The position numbers and the translations under genes are program-made. Source: Candidatus Poribacteria bacterium (GTDB lineage Bacteria > Poribacteria > WGA-4E > JAJDTR01). From it: a DNA stretch of 39,539 nt. Where the stretch lies: positions 1-39,539 of the forward strand of contig JAJDTR010000102.1 of assembly GCA_022827055.1 (NCBI GenBank), written 5' to 3'. How positions within the stretch are numbered: position 1 is the stretch's first letter; every line of letters starts with the position of its first letter. This document shows, in pieces, positions 32,846 through 39,539 of the stretch. The notes under the pieces are model-generated. The model was not told the origin of the DNA and did no database searches. It saw only the letters and a list, made by a program, of their open reading frames with translations.

Positions 32846-35800
32846 CTATTTCAAGATAACCAACCGCCGCGTCATCTCCTGCGCATGAGAGCCATCGCGT
32901 TCGGAAATCGTGAATGTGTAGTAATAGATACCGCTGGCGACTGTTTCACCCAATTCGTTGCGGCCGTCCCAATATCCCGCGTTTGACCTGGTGGAATACA
33001 GTCCCGAAGGTCTTTCTCCCAAGTCTAGTTCCCTCACTAAATCGCCAGATGTGTTGCGTATAGCGACCGAGACCTTCGCGGTGGCGCCAAGCGCGAATGG
33101 AAGCCAAGTTTCGGGATTGCCGGGATTCGGAAAATTCTGGTAAAGTTCTGTCTTGAGTCCACCGATGGTGACGGCCTTCAAGCCCTCGACCGTGATAATT
33201 GGCGAAAGGCTGACTCTGCCCAAGAGACCTCTGTTTTCTAAATAGTACGAATAGGTCTTGAGGGGAGAGGTATCTTCGTCAAAAAAGACATAATCGCGTT
33301 CTGAATTGCTGTATCCTCTGCCCTTTATCAATACTTTTACCGGACGGTCAATTGTCGACCGGAAGGCGTCAATTAGGGGCTTAAATTCTCCGTCCGGAGT
33401 CTCGTTTCGGTAGATTCGCCATCCGAGATTGCCGTACTCTCCCATTGTCGTCCAGTTGAGGCGAATCTGATTGAATTCTCGCGCACCCGTAAGCGATGAG
33501 AACACGTTTGACGGAGGGAGGTTGTTGACGTAAACCCCGGTATGCTCCGGATTTGCCTGAAACATGCCCCACTCAACTTTCGCATCAGTGGATTGGCCTT
33601 CCAAATCCCATACATAGACCGATCCGGGGATAAACTCACCCTGACTAGGTGCCCGCAGAGAACCGATACAGATTTCCACATCCCCGTCGTTGTCAAGGTC
33701 ACCTATAGCAGGTGAAGATTGAAGATTGCCAGTGGTAATCAGGGGCCAACCGTCAAGCTCAACACCGTCAGAACTAAAGGCGTGTAATTGCCCAAAGAAA
33801 CTTCCCCAGTTGGTTGCAACGACGACCTCAACCTCGTCGTCACCGTTAATGTCTCCCAGCACGGGAATCGATGTAACCGTTGATCCGAAAATTGAGATTG
33901 GCCATCCCGGCGCCAGTGTGCCGTCTTCATTCAAGGCGACAATGCTTGATGTGCCCAAATCGCCAGCGATGATTTCGAGTTCCCCATCACCGTTCAAATC
34001 GCCGACTGCCGGCGCAGCATATGGTGTATATCCGATTCGCTGGGGCCATCCGTCGCGGACTTCGCCTTTTTGAGAGAGAACATAGATGCTTCCGTTCCTA
34101 AACATCAGGATAATTTCCAAGATGCCGTCCGAATTAAGGTCAGCCAATACCGGCGGCGCGTTAGCTCCGGTTCCCGGTCTTGGTTCAATGGGCCATCCCT
34201 CCAATGCGGTGCCATCGGATTCCCATGCGTAAACATTGGCTCCGCTGGTGGTGACGACAAGCTCCAGCGAAGCGTCTCGGTTCAGGTCACCTACTGCCGC
34301 CGGCGTTAAGCCGTAATCCTCTATTTCCTGTGGCCACCCGTCAAGATTGTCTCCGTCATGATGGAGTACATGCACGCCGTCTGTTTTGGTGACAATAATT
34401 ATTTCCTTGTCGAAATCTTTGTCGAGATCGGTGAGGGTAGCCGTGGCAATAATGCGGCTCTTGAAGCGTTTCGGCCATTCGGAGTTGAAACGAGTACCGT
34501 CGCGGCGGAAAATGTAGACTCGCCTTTCGACCGGAAGCACAATCTCAAGGCTGCCATCTGCGTCAAGGTCGCCCACAGACGGCGTGGCTATCAACTCGCC
34601 GTCGGTTTCTTGCGGCCAACCGGCAACCGATGATCCGTCATGATTCCAAACTTGGAGCAATCCATCCTTAGAACCTACAATAATTTCGAGGGTGCCGTCT
34701 CCATCAAGGTCGACGAGCACCGGCGAGGAAAACACCTCGCTTTCGGTTTGAAATGGCCATCCCTCTTGGTCGGGAACTAAGGTGGACTCTTGGGCAGTGG
34801 GAGTGAATTCTACTTCTTCGGAAAGTTCGCTCACATTTCCTGCCGAATCAAAAGCAACAACGACAACATAGAGGGGCACATCATTTTCTGCTCCCGTTAC
34901 TCGCAGAAAGGTCTCGTTTTGCACATCAAAGCGAGCAAAATACTCGCCCGGCGCACCACCAAACAAAACTATGTAACCTGCAACGTCCGGCTCCGGATTT
35001 GGGTTCCAGATCAGTCCAACGCTGCCATCTCCCGGCGTCACAATCAAGCCGGTAGGCGGCGTCGGTGAAGTGGTGTCTTCTCCTCCGGGATTTGCTGTTG
35101 GGATTACAATCAACGGCCTCGTCTTGGCACTCTCATTTCCGGCGGTGTTGAATGCGCTTAACGCGACAACGATGGGTACACCGTTCTGGAGGTCGGTTAA
35201 CCTAAGGGCCTCGACATTTCCGAGATCAAACGTCTGGTCCGAGATGTGGAGTCTATACCCGGCGATGTTGGATTCGACATTTGCCATCCAGCTTAAACTC
35301 ACCGCCCCGTCTTCTGAAACAGCGGTAAAGCCCTGTGGGACTGCAGGAACGTCCAATGATGCTAGAATATTCAGTTGCCCCGCACCCCAGTAGCTGTCCC
35401 AGCCCGGATCTCCGCTATCCACGGCACGCTCCATCAGAAGGCGCTGTAAATCTCCCACCGTTCTCGCGGGTTCCTGCTGAAGCAAAAGTGCCACCGCACC
35501 CGTAACATGAGCGGCGGCAACACTCGATCCCCGGAGTGCAATATGGCTTTGGTCTTCCAGAACCAATGGAGGGTATCCCCAGCTCCTCCCGGCGAGCGCC
35601 GCAACTATCATTTCTCCCGGAGCGGCGAGATTCGGCTTTTCTTTTTCATCACGACTTGGTCCTACACTAGATATACTAGAGATTTCTCCGACAGTTGCAT
35701 CAACCGCTCTCAGAAAGCCAAACATATCCACCCAGTCGTTTCGCGTAACATAGGAGGTGACACTGATGACACCTCTTGCCGTTGACGGCATGCCGATGGT

Positions 35801-37300
35801 TTTATTGGCATCGCCCGGGATTAGCCATGGATCAGGGCTATCCGTTCTGAACCCGCCGTCAATTTCACTAGACAAATAGTAGGCATCGAAAGGAACTCCT
35901 GGCCCGTCAAGTTCAATCGTCATCTCGTACCGATCAAGTGGCAAGCTTATATCGCCGCCATTCCACAGCCAAACGATGATAGATGCAAGATCCGGATAAA
36001 CCGGATGCTGCTGCTGGGAATCGACAATCAACGTCGCACCTTCCCATGGCCCCTTCGGGATATCGAAATCATCCACCTGTCCGGGAGGAACCCACTCGAA
36101 ATCAACGGTTTCTCCTGGATTGGTCCCCGGAACCCTCACCCGCACAGAGATGGATTCCTTGGATGAATACCAGATTATTGTATAGAGAGTGGCGTCGTTG
36201 AAATCCGGCACAGGAATTAGCTTTGGATAGTTTTCTCCTTCCGGAGGCACCAGAACTGCTCCGGCATGGATTGTACTTTCTCCCCTGTTCCCCGCGCTCG
36301 CGACAATCGCCCTGCCGGACGTTTCTTCAACAAGTTGGTTCAACCCCTGTTCCAATAGCGTTCGTCCATCGTGCGGGCCTATTTGGTATGCGAAGCTCAT
36401 ATTCACAACTGCCGGTTTTCCAAGCGATTCCGCTTTTTCAAAGATATAGCGCGCCGCATCCAACACCTCATTCTCGAACAAGTGCGATTTAACTGCAATT
36501 ATGTCAGCTTCCGGTGCCATCCCCACGAATCTTGGAGCGGAGCGTTGAACACCCGTACCCCTGCCATTACCGGCGGCTATTGAAGCGATATGGGTGCCGT
36601 GCCCATCATAATCGTTCTGATTTGGTGTACCCTCGTTGATCTGCATCTGCGTCCATTCTGTTCCATAGCCAAAGTCTTGAGGGACTTGACCGGCTGCTGT
36701 TTGCGTCTGATCCCAGATCCACAGGATTCTCGAACTTCCGTCCGGATTCTTAAAATCTTCGTGAGCCCAATCAATGCCCGAATCAATTATTCCGACGACG
36801 ACATCCTTCCCGGTATAGGTGGGGTTACTTTTCCACACCTGATCTGCACCGGTAGCGAGAGCACTTCTATCCAGTGAAGGGGCAGCCAATTGGGCCCGAC
36901 GGGCGGCATGAATATAGGTTACATTTCGCATCATGACGACTTCTGGAAGTAAATTAACCGGGAGCTCAGTTGTGACCAAGAAGCCGTGCGAATGATAGTT
37001 CAGTCGTATAACCGATTGTAATTCTACGCCGAGAGCGCGAAGTGTGTGCGGCGAGTCCGACATTAAAAGCATCGCTTTAATTACATCCGTACCATACCTT
37101 TCAGAATACCGGATCAACGGGGAGGCATGGCCTTTCTGAATAGAGCCTGCGTGTCTCATGACAAGCGGCTTTAGTAAGGTGTCTAGTTTGTGAATCGAGG
37201 TTTGGATTGCCGGGTCATGAAAGGGCTGGGAAATACCCTCAAAACAGCAGGTTATACCTACGATGATGATGCAAAATATAAGGGTTAACTTGCGTGGCAT
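32846..37300 (-). CDS. Giant secreted subtilase with FN3, VCBS/FG-GAP repeats and FlgD-like tail
   Basis: A 1484-residue exported S8 serine protease. From the N-terminus: a signal peptide (MPRKLTLIFCIIIVG), a pro-region, and the catalytic domain (about 145-650) with D173 in GIIDSGID, H234 in DGHGTH, oxyanion N in ASAGN, and S593 in GSSVAAAHVTG. A long insert lies between the oxyanion and serine motifs, as in Csp-type subtilases. Two fibronectin III domains (about 650-840) follow. Then come about eight VCBS/FG-GAP repeats, with Ca-binding-type motifs such as DLDGDGTLEI, that likely form an integrin-like propeller (about 845-1275). The end is a FlgD/Por-type C-terminal domain, LYQNFPNPGNPETWLPF to RRLVILK, a sorting tail in T9SS-like systems. 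The start 37300 gives a clean signal peptide with GGAG upstream; the frame is open to 37342. Confidence 0.87.
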   Translation of the reverse strand: MPRKLTLIFCIIIVGITCCFEGISQPFHDPAIQTSIHKLDTLLKPLVMRHAGSIQKGHASPLIRYSERYGTDVIKAMLLMSDSPHTLRALGVELQSVIRLNYHSHGFLVTTELPVNLLPEVVMMRNVTYIHAARRAQLAAPSLDRSALATGADQVWKSNPTYTGKDVVVGIIDSGIDWAHEDFKNPDGSSRILWIWDQTQTAAGQVPQDFGYGTEWTQMQINEGTPNQNDYDGHGTHIASIAAGNGRGTGVQRSAPRFVGMAPEADIIAVKSHLFENEVLDAARYIFEKAESLGKPAVVNMSFAYQIGPHDGRTLLEQGLNQLVEETSGRAIVASAGNRGESTIHAGAVLVPPEGENYPKLIPVPDFNDATLYTIIWYSSKESISVRVRVPGTNPGETVDFEWVPPGQVDDFDIPKGPWEGATLIVDSQQQHPVYPDLASIIVWLWNGGDISLPLDRYEMTIELDGPGVPFDAYYLSSEIDGGFRTDSPDPWLIPGDANKTIGMPSTARGVISVTSYVTRNDWVDMFGFLRAVDATVGEISSISSVGPSRDEKEKPNLAAPGEMIVAALAGRSWGYPPLVLEDQSHIALRGSSVAAAHVTGAVALLLQQEPARTVGDLQRLLMERAVDSGDPGWDSYWGAGQLNILASLDVPAVPQGFTAVSEDGAVSLSWMANVESNIAGYRLHISDQTFDLGNVEALRLTDLQNGVPIVVALSAFNTAGNESAKTRPLIVIPTANPGGEDTTSPTPPTGLIVTPGDGSVGLIWNPNPEPDVAGYIVLFGGAPGEYFARFDVQNETFLRVTGAENDVPLYVVVVAFDSAGNVSELSEEVEFTPTAQESTLVPDQEGWPFQTESEVFSSPVLVDLDGDGTLEIIVGSKDGLLQVWNHDGSSVAGWPQETDGELIATPSVGDLDADGSLEIVLPVERRVYIFRRDGTRFNSEWPKRFKSRIIATATLTDLDKDFDKEIIIVTKTDGVHVLHHDGDNLDGWPQEIEDYGLTPAAVGDLNRDASLELVVTTSGANVYAWESDGTALEGWPIEPRPGTGANAPPVLADLNSDGILEIILMFRNGSIYVLSQKGEVRDGWPQRIGYTPYAAPAVGDLNGDGELEIIAGDLGTSSIVALNEDGTLAPGWPISIFGSTVTSIPVLGDINGDDEVEVVVATNWGSFFGQLHAFSSDGVELDGWPLITTGNLQSSPAIGDLDNDGDVEICIGSLRAPSQGEFIPGSVYVWDLEGQSTDAKVEWGMFQANPEHTGVYVNNLPPSNVFSSLTGAREFNQIRLNWTTMGEYGNLGWRIYRNETPDGEFKPLIDAFRSTIDRPVKVLIKGRGYSNSERDYVFFDEDTSPLKTYSYYLENRGLLGRVSLSPIITVEGLKAVTIGGLKTELYQNFPNPGNPETWLPFALGATAKVSVAIRNTSGDLVRELDLGERPSGLYSTRSNAGYWDGRNELGETVASGIYYYTFTISERDGSHAQEMTRRLVILK

Positions 37301-37379
37301 AAGGAATTTTTCTCCGAGAAATTTATGTGGGACGCGCGACATTATCGTTTGATTGAACTAAGCTAGGCGATCACCGGAA

Positions 37380-37408
37380 ATTATATCACACGCGCGCCAA
37401 TCTATCAA
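37380..37408 (-). promoter_or_regulatory. Promoter for the subtilase gene
   Basis: On the minus strand: TTGATA (37408-37403, 5 of 6), a 17-bp spacer and TATAAT (37385-37380) preceded by TGA as an extended -10. The predicted start near 37373 gives about 72 nt of leader to ATG 37300. It is the same architecture as the promoter at 27663-27635. Confidence 0.65.
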
Positions 37409-37496
37409 GCGGTGTGATTGTCGCCACTAAATCTTTGTGACAGGTTCCATTTGTATCCCTTCAATGACTCTACTCGAAATTCTCCAAAGGTCTTTC

Positions 37497-37525
37497 GTGA
37501 CTTCCCGCAATGCCTGTGGTATAAT
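37497..37525 (+). promoter_or_regulatory. Promoter for glnS
   Basis: GTGACT (37497-37502, 4 of 6), a 17-bp spacer and a perfect TATAAT (37520-37525) with TGG in front as an extended -10. The predicted start near 37532 leaves about 135 nt of leader. No T-box elements (specifier stem, UGGN-type antiterminator) were seen in that leader. The remaining part of 37301-37667 holds no gene. Confidence 0.6.
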
Positions 37526-37667
37526 GTTGTGAGACTTGGAGTCCACCTAAATACGTACAAAATACATACAAACCGAATTGCCTAACCCTAATCAAAACAT
37601 TTGGTGATAACTCGTTCAATTGCCAAGCTTGAACGAGACACTTTGCGCCAGCTAGAGGAGAGATTCA

Positions 37668-39422
37668 ATGGTACATGAAACGACCGCAGGAGGAGGCGGG
37701 GTTGACAATAAAGACGACGCCGTCAATTTTTCTGCGGCGCCCGCTGACTTTATTCGACAGATAATCGAGGAGGATTTGAGAACCGATAAACACGGCGGTC
37801 GAGTGCATACGCGATTCCCGCCGGAACCGAACGGCTACATACACCTTGGCAGCGCGAAAGCTATTTGTATCAATTTCGGCATTGCCGAAGATTACAGTGG
37901 ACTCTATAACCTACGATTCGATGACACCAATCCAATCAAGGAAGATGTCGAGTATGTGGAATCAATCAAAGAAGACATACGATGGCTCGGTTTCGATTGG
38001 GAACAGCGGGAATTCTATGCGTCCGACTACTTTGCGCAACTCTATCAATATGCCGCACAGCTAATAAAAAAGGGCGTAGCCTATGTTTGTGACTTGACGG
38101 CGGAAGAAATAAGCTACGGAAAATATCGGGGTACGTTAACCGAACCGGGAGTGGATAGCCCATTTCGCGACCGCTCCGTCGAAGAGAACCTAGACCTCTT
38201 CGAGCGTATGAGAGCAGGTGAGTTTGAAGAGGGTTCGCGCACGCTTCGGGCAAAAATTGACATGGCATCTCCGAATCTGGTTATGCGCGATCCGGTCATG
38301 TATCGGATCCTTTACGCGACACATCACAACACGGGCGATGAGTGGTGCATCTATCCCATGTACGACTTTACCCATTGTATTTCCGACTCGATCGAAGGCA
38401 TTACACACTCTCTGTGTTCTCTTGAGTTTGAAATCAATCGTCCTCTATATGACTGGTTCCTCGATCAGTTGGACATCTATCATCCGCAGCAGATTGAGTT
38501 TGCGAAGTTGTATCTCACCAACACCGTACTCGGCAAACGGAAGTTGATTCAGTTGGTAGAAGACGGGCACGTTAGCGGGTGGGACGATCCTCGGATGCCT
38601 ACGTTGGCGGGTTTACGTCGCGGCGGCTACACCCCGGAAGCAATCAAGGACTTTTGTAAGCGGATTGGAATCGCAAAGGCGGATAATCTCGTTGAGATTA
38701 CATTGCTGGAATACTGCCTTCGCCAGGATCTGAACCAACGAGCGCTGCGTGTCATGGCGGTGTTAGACCCGCTTAAAGTCATTATTGATAACTATCCCGA
38801 AGACAAGGTCGAATTTCTGGAAGCCGAAAACAATCCGGAAGATACGACGATGGGAGCGCGTGAAATACCCTTCTCGCGAGAACTTTATATTGAACGCGAG
38901 GACTTCATGGAAGATCCACCAAAGAAGTATTTCCGTCTCGCGCCGGGACGGGAGGTGCGTCTCAAACATGCTTATTACGTCAAATGCGAGCGTGTGGTCA
39001 AGGATGAAAACACCGGCGAGATTGTCGAAGTCCACTGTACCTACGACCCAACCACGCGCGGAGGGTGGTCTGAAGACGGCCGGAAGGTGCGCGGTACGCT
39101 GCATTGGGTCTCTGCTCGACATGCGATTGAGGCTGAAGTACGCTTGTATGAACACCTGTTCACCAAGGAGAATCCTAACGACGTGGAGGAAGGACGCGAG
39201 TTTACAGATTATCTCAACCCCAATTCGCTGAAGATACTGAATTCCGCTAAGGTTGAGCCTAGCCTTGCGAGGGCGACACTTGGCGGCTACTACCAATTCC
39301 TTAGGAAAGGTTATTTCTGTGTAGATCCCGACTCTTCCGACAAGAAACCGGTGTTCAATCGAACGGTAACATTGCGAGACACTTGGGCGAAAATTCAGAA
39401 AACACAAAAGAACACGTCGTAA
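37668..39422 (+). CDS. glnS: Glutaminyl-tRNA synthetase
   Basis: A 584-residue class I aminoacyl-tRNA synthetase that charges tRNA-Gln with glutamine in the cytoplasm. The signature [18 protein letters not shown] (48-65) contains the HIGH motif as [17 protein letters not shown] marks the GlnRS/eukaryotic-GluRS branch. The KMSKS equivalent is VLGKR (287-291), where Escherichia coli GlnRS has VMSKR, so the serine is replaced by glycine. The C-terminal beta-barrel anticodon-binding domains are present ([17 protein letters not shown] to [13 protein letters not shown]). The protein is about 30 residues longer than the Escherichia coli enzyme, mostly in a Gly/Asp-rich N-terminal extension (1-25). 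GAGGAGA lies about 7-10 nt before ATG 37668. Its presence implies direct Gln-tRNA charging instead of sole reliance on GatCAB. Confidence 0.96.
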   Translation: MVHETTAGGGGVDNKDDAVNFSAAPADFIRQIIEEDLRTDKHGGRVHTRFPPEPNGYIHLGSAKAICINFGIAEDYSGLYNLRFDDTNPIKEDVEYVESIKEDIRWLGFDWEQREFYASDYFAQLYQYAAQLIKKGVAYVCDLTAEEISYGKYRGTLTEPGVDSPFRDRSVEENLDLFERMRAGEFEEGSRTLRAKIDMASPNLVMRDPVMYRILYATHHNTGDEWCIYPMYDFTHCISDSIEGITHSLCSLEFEINRPLYDWFLDQLDIYHPQQIEFAKLYLTNTVLGKRKLIQLVEDGHVSGWDDPRMPTLAGLRRGGYTPEAIKDFCKRIGIAKADNLVEITLLEYCLRQDLNQRALRVMAVLDPLKVIIDNYPEDKVEFLEAENNPEDTTMGAREIPFSRELYIEREDFMEDPPKKYFRLAPGREVRLKHAYYVKCERVVKDENTGEIVEVHCTYDPTTRGGWSEDGRKVRGTLHWVSARHAIEAEVRLYEHLFTKENPNDVEEGREFTDYLNPNSLKILNSAKVEPSLARATLGGYYQFLRKGYFCVDPDSSDKKPVFNRTVTLRDTWAKIQKTQKNTS

Positions 39423-39456
39423 CGTACAAACAATTTAGGTAATTGTTTAGTTCAGT

Positions 39457-39539
39457 CCAGAACTTATGCGCCAACAGGAAATCGCGACCTGGAGAAGATT
39501 TCTATCGCCTTCCTTATTCAGTCAGTTGATCTCCTACAT
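39457..39539. mobile_element. Partial MITE-like repeat cut by the window edge
   Basis: CCAGAACTTATGCG (39457-39470) resembles the inner terminal motif CAGGACTTACGCA of the element at 6113-6331. Both then contain a CGCGACC/GGTCGCG segment and CTCCTACAT; the latter lies at the last bases of the window. On the minus strand 39531-39494 aligns ungapped with the 38-bp dispersed repeat (26 of 38). The right end lies beyond the window. Confidence 0.4.

Noticed and set aside
37532-37667. T-box leader for glnS
   Set aside because: The leader is short, and I find no antiterminator/terminator pair or T-box core sequence.
38763-39407. 214-codon frame antisense to glnS
   Set aside because: It lies entirely within the clear glnS coding sequence with no start signal.
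1-39539. tRNA or rRNA genes, prophage or integrase genes
   Set aside because: No GTTCRANYC-type T-arm with a matching acceptor stem was found in the gaps, and no integrase, recombinase or transposase is encoded. A subtle tRNA could be missed by eye.

Overview
The window looks like a chromosomal stretch from a Poribacteria-like bacterium (sponge- or seawater-associated). This is inferred from gene content, not from a database match. The pointers are six phytanoyl-CoA-dioxygenase (PhyH)-family genes within 23 kb, runs of secreted LamG and TolB-type beta-propeller proteins, two Gfo/Idh/MocA oxidoreductases, a GHL6-type glycosidase, and a giant subtilase ending in a 'QNFPNPGNPETW' FlgD-like tail. 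Most genes have a purine-rich Shine-Dalgarno sequence. Several promoters fit a sigma70 consensus with an extended -10, so ordinary bacterial expression is likely. I see no phage, plasmid, CRISPR or tRNA signal.

Layout. 202-2583 (-): stand-alone homodimeric-type pyruvate dehydrogenase E1. 2584-3315: repeat-rich intergenic region. 3316-4951 (+): two PhyH oxygenases behind a good promoter. 5230-9132 (+): four secreted LamG proteins, three of them close paralogues. A 219-bp MITE-like insertion sits in the leader of the second. 9809-10996: Gfo/Idh/MocA dehydrogenase. 11098-15904: three six-bladed TolB-like propellers and a TPR protein. 15913-19329: two genes of unknown function, the second resembling a secreted glycosidase. 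19426-22377: a lipoprotein with a degenerate C39-like fold, then a GHL6/beta-galactosidase-trimerisation enzyme. 22514-26658: four more PhyH genes and an L-rhamnose-mutarotase-like gene. 26688-27497 (-): HpcH/HpaI-aldolase-like protein with altered catalytic residues, divergent from a Tat-exported flavin amine-oxidase-like lipoprotein (27726-29246). 29376-29678: possible zinc-ribbon protein. 29792-31654: htpG. 31716-32741 (-): second Gfo/Idh/MocA enzyme. 32846-37300 (-): subtilase/VCBS giant. 37668-39422 (+): glnS.

How they may work together. The accessory genes suggest capture and breakdown of external glycans or sugar derivatives. LamG and propeller proteins would act at or outside the envelope, the glycosidases would release sugars, and mutarotase, MocA-type dehydrogenases, the aldolase relative and the PhyH oxygenases would process them inside. 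This is inference from context.

Most notable observations: (1) a shared C-terminal tail, roughly K-x-A-[VI]-[ST]-W-G-x-[IL]-K, on seven exported proteins of two unrelated folds; (2) a tandem PhyH pair in which the iron-binding HxD is HxH followed by an acidic residue three positions later; (3) a MITE with long imperfect terminal repeats whose insertion can be read from an uninterrupted duplicate; (4) several dispersed repeat families, including a 21-bp hairpin unit whose two copies differ only by a compensatory base-pair swap; (5) two promoters facing each other at 27590-27663.
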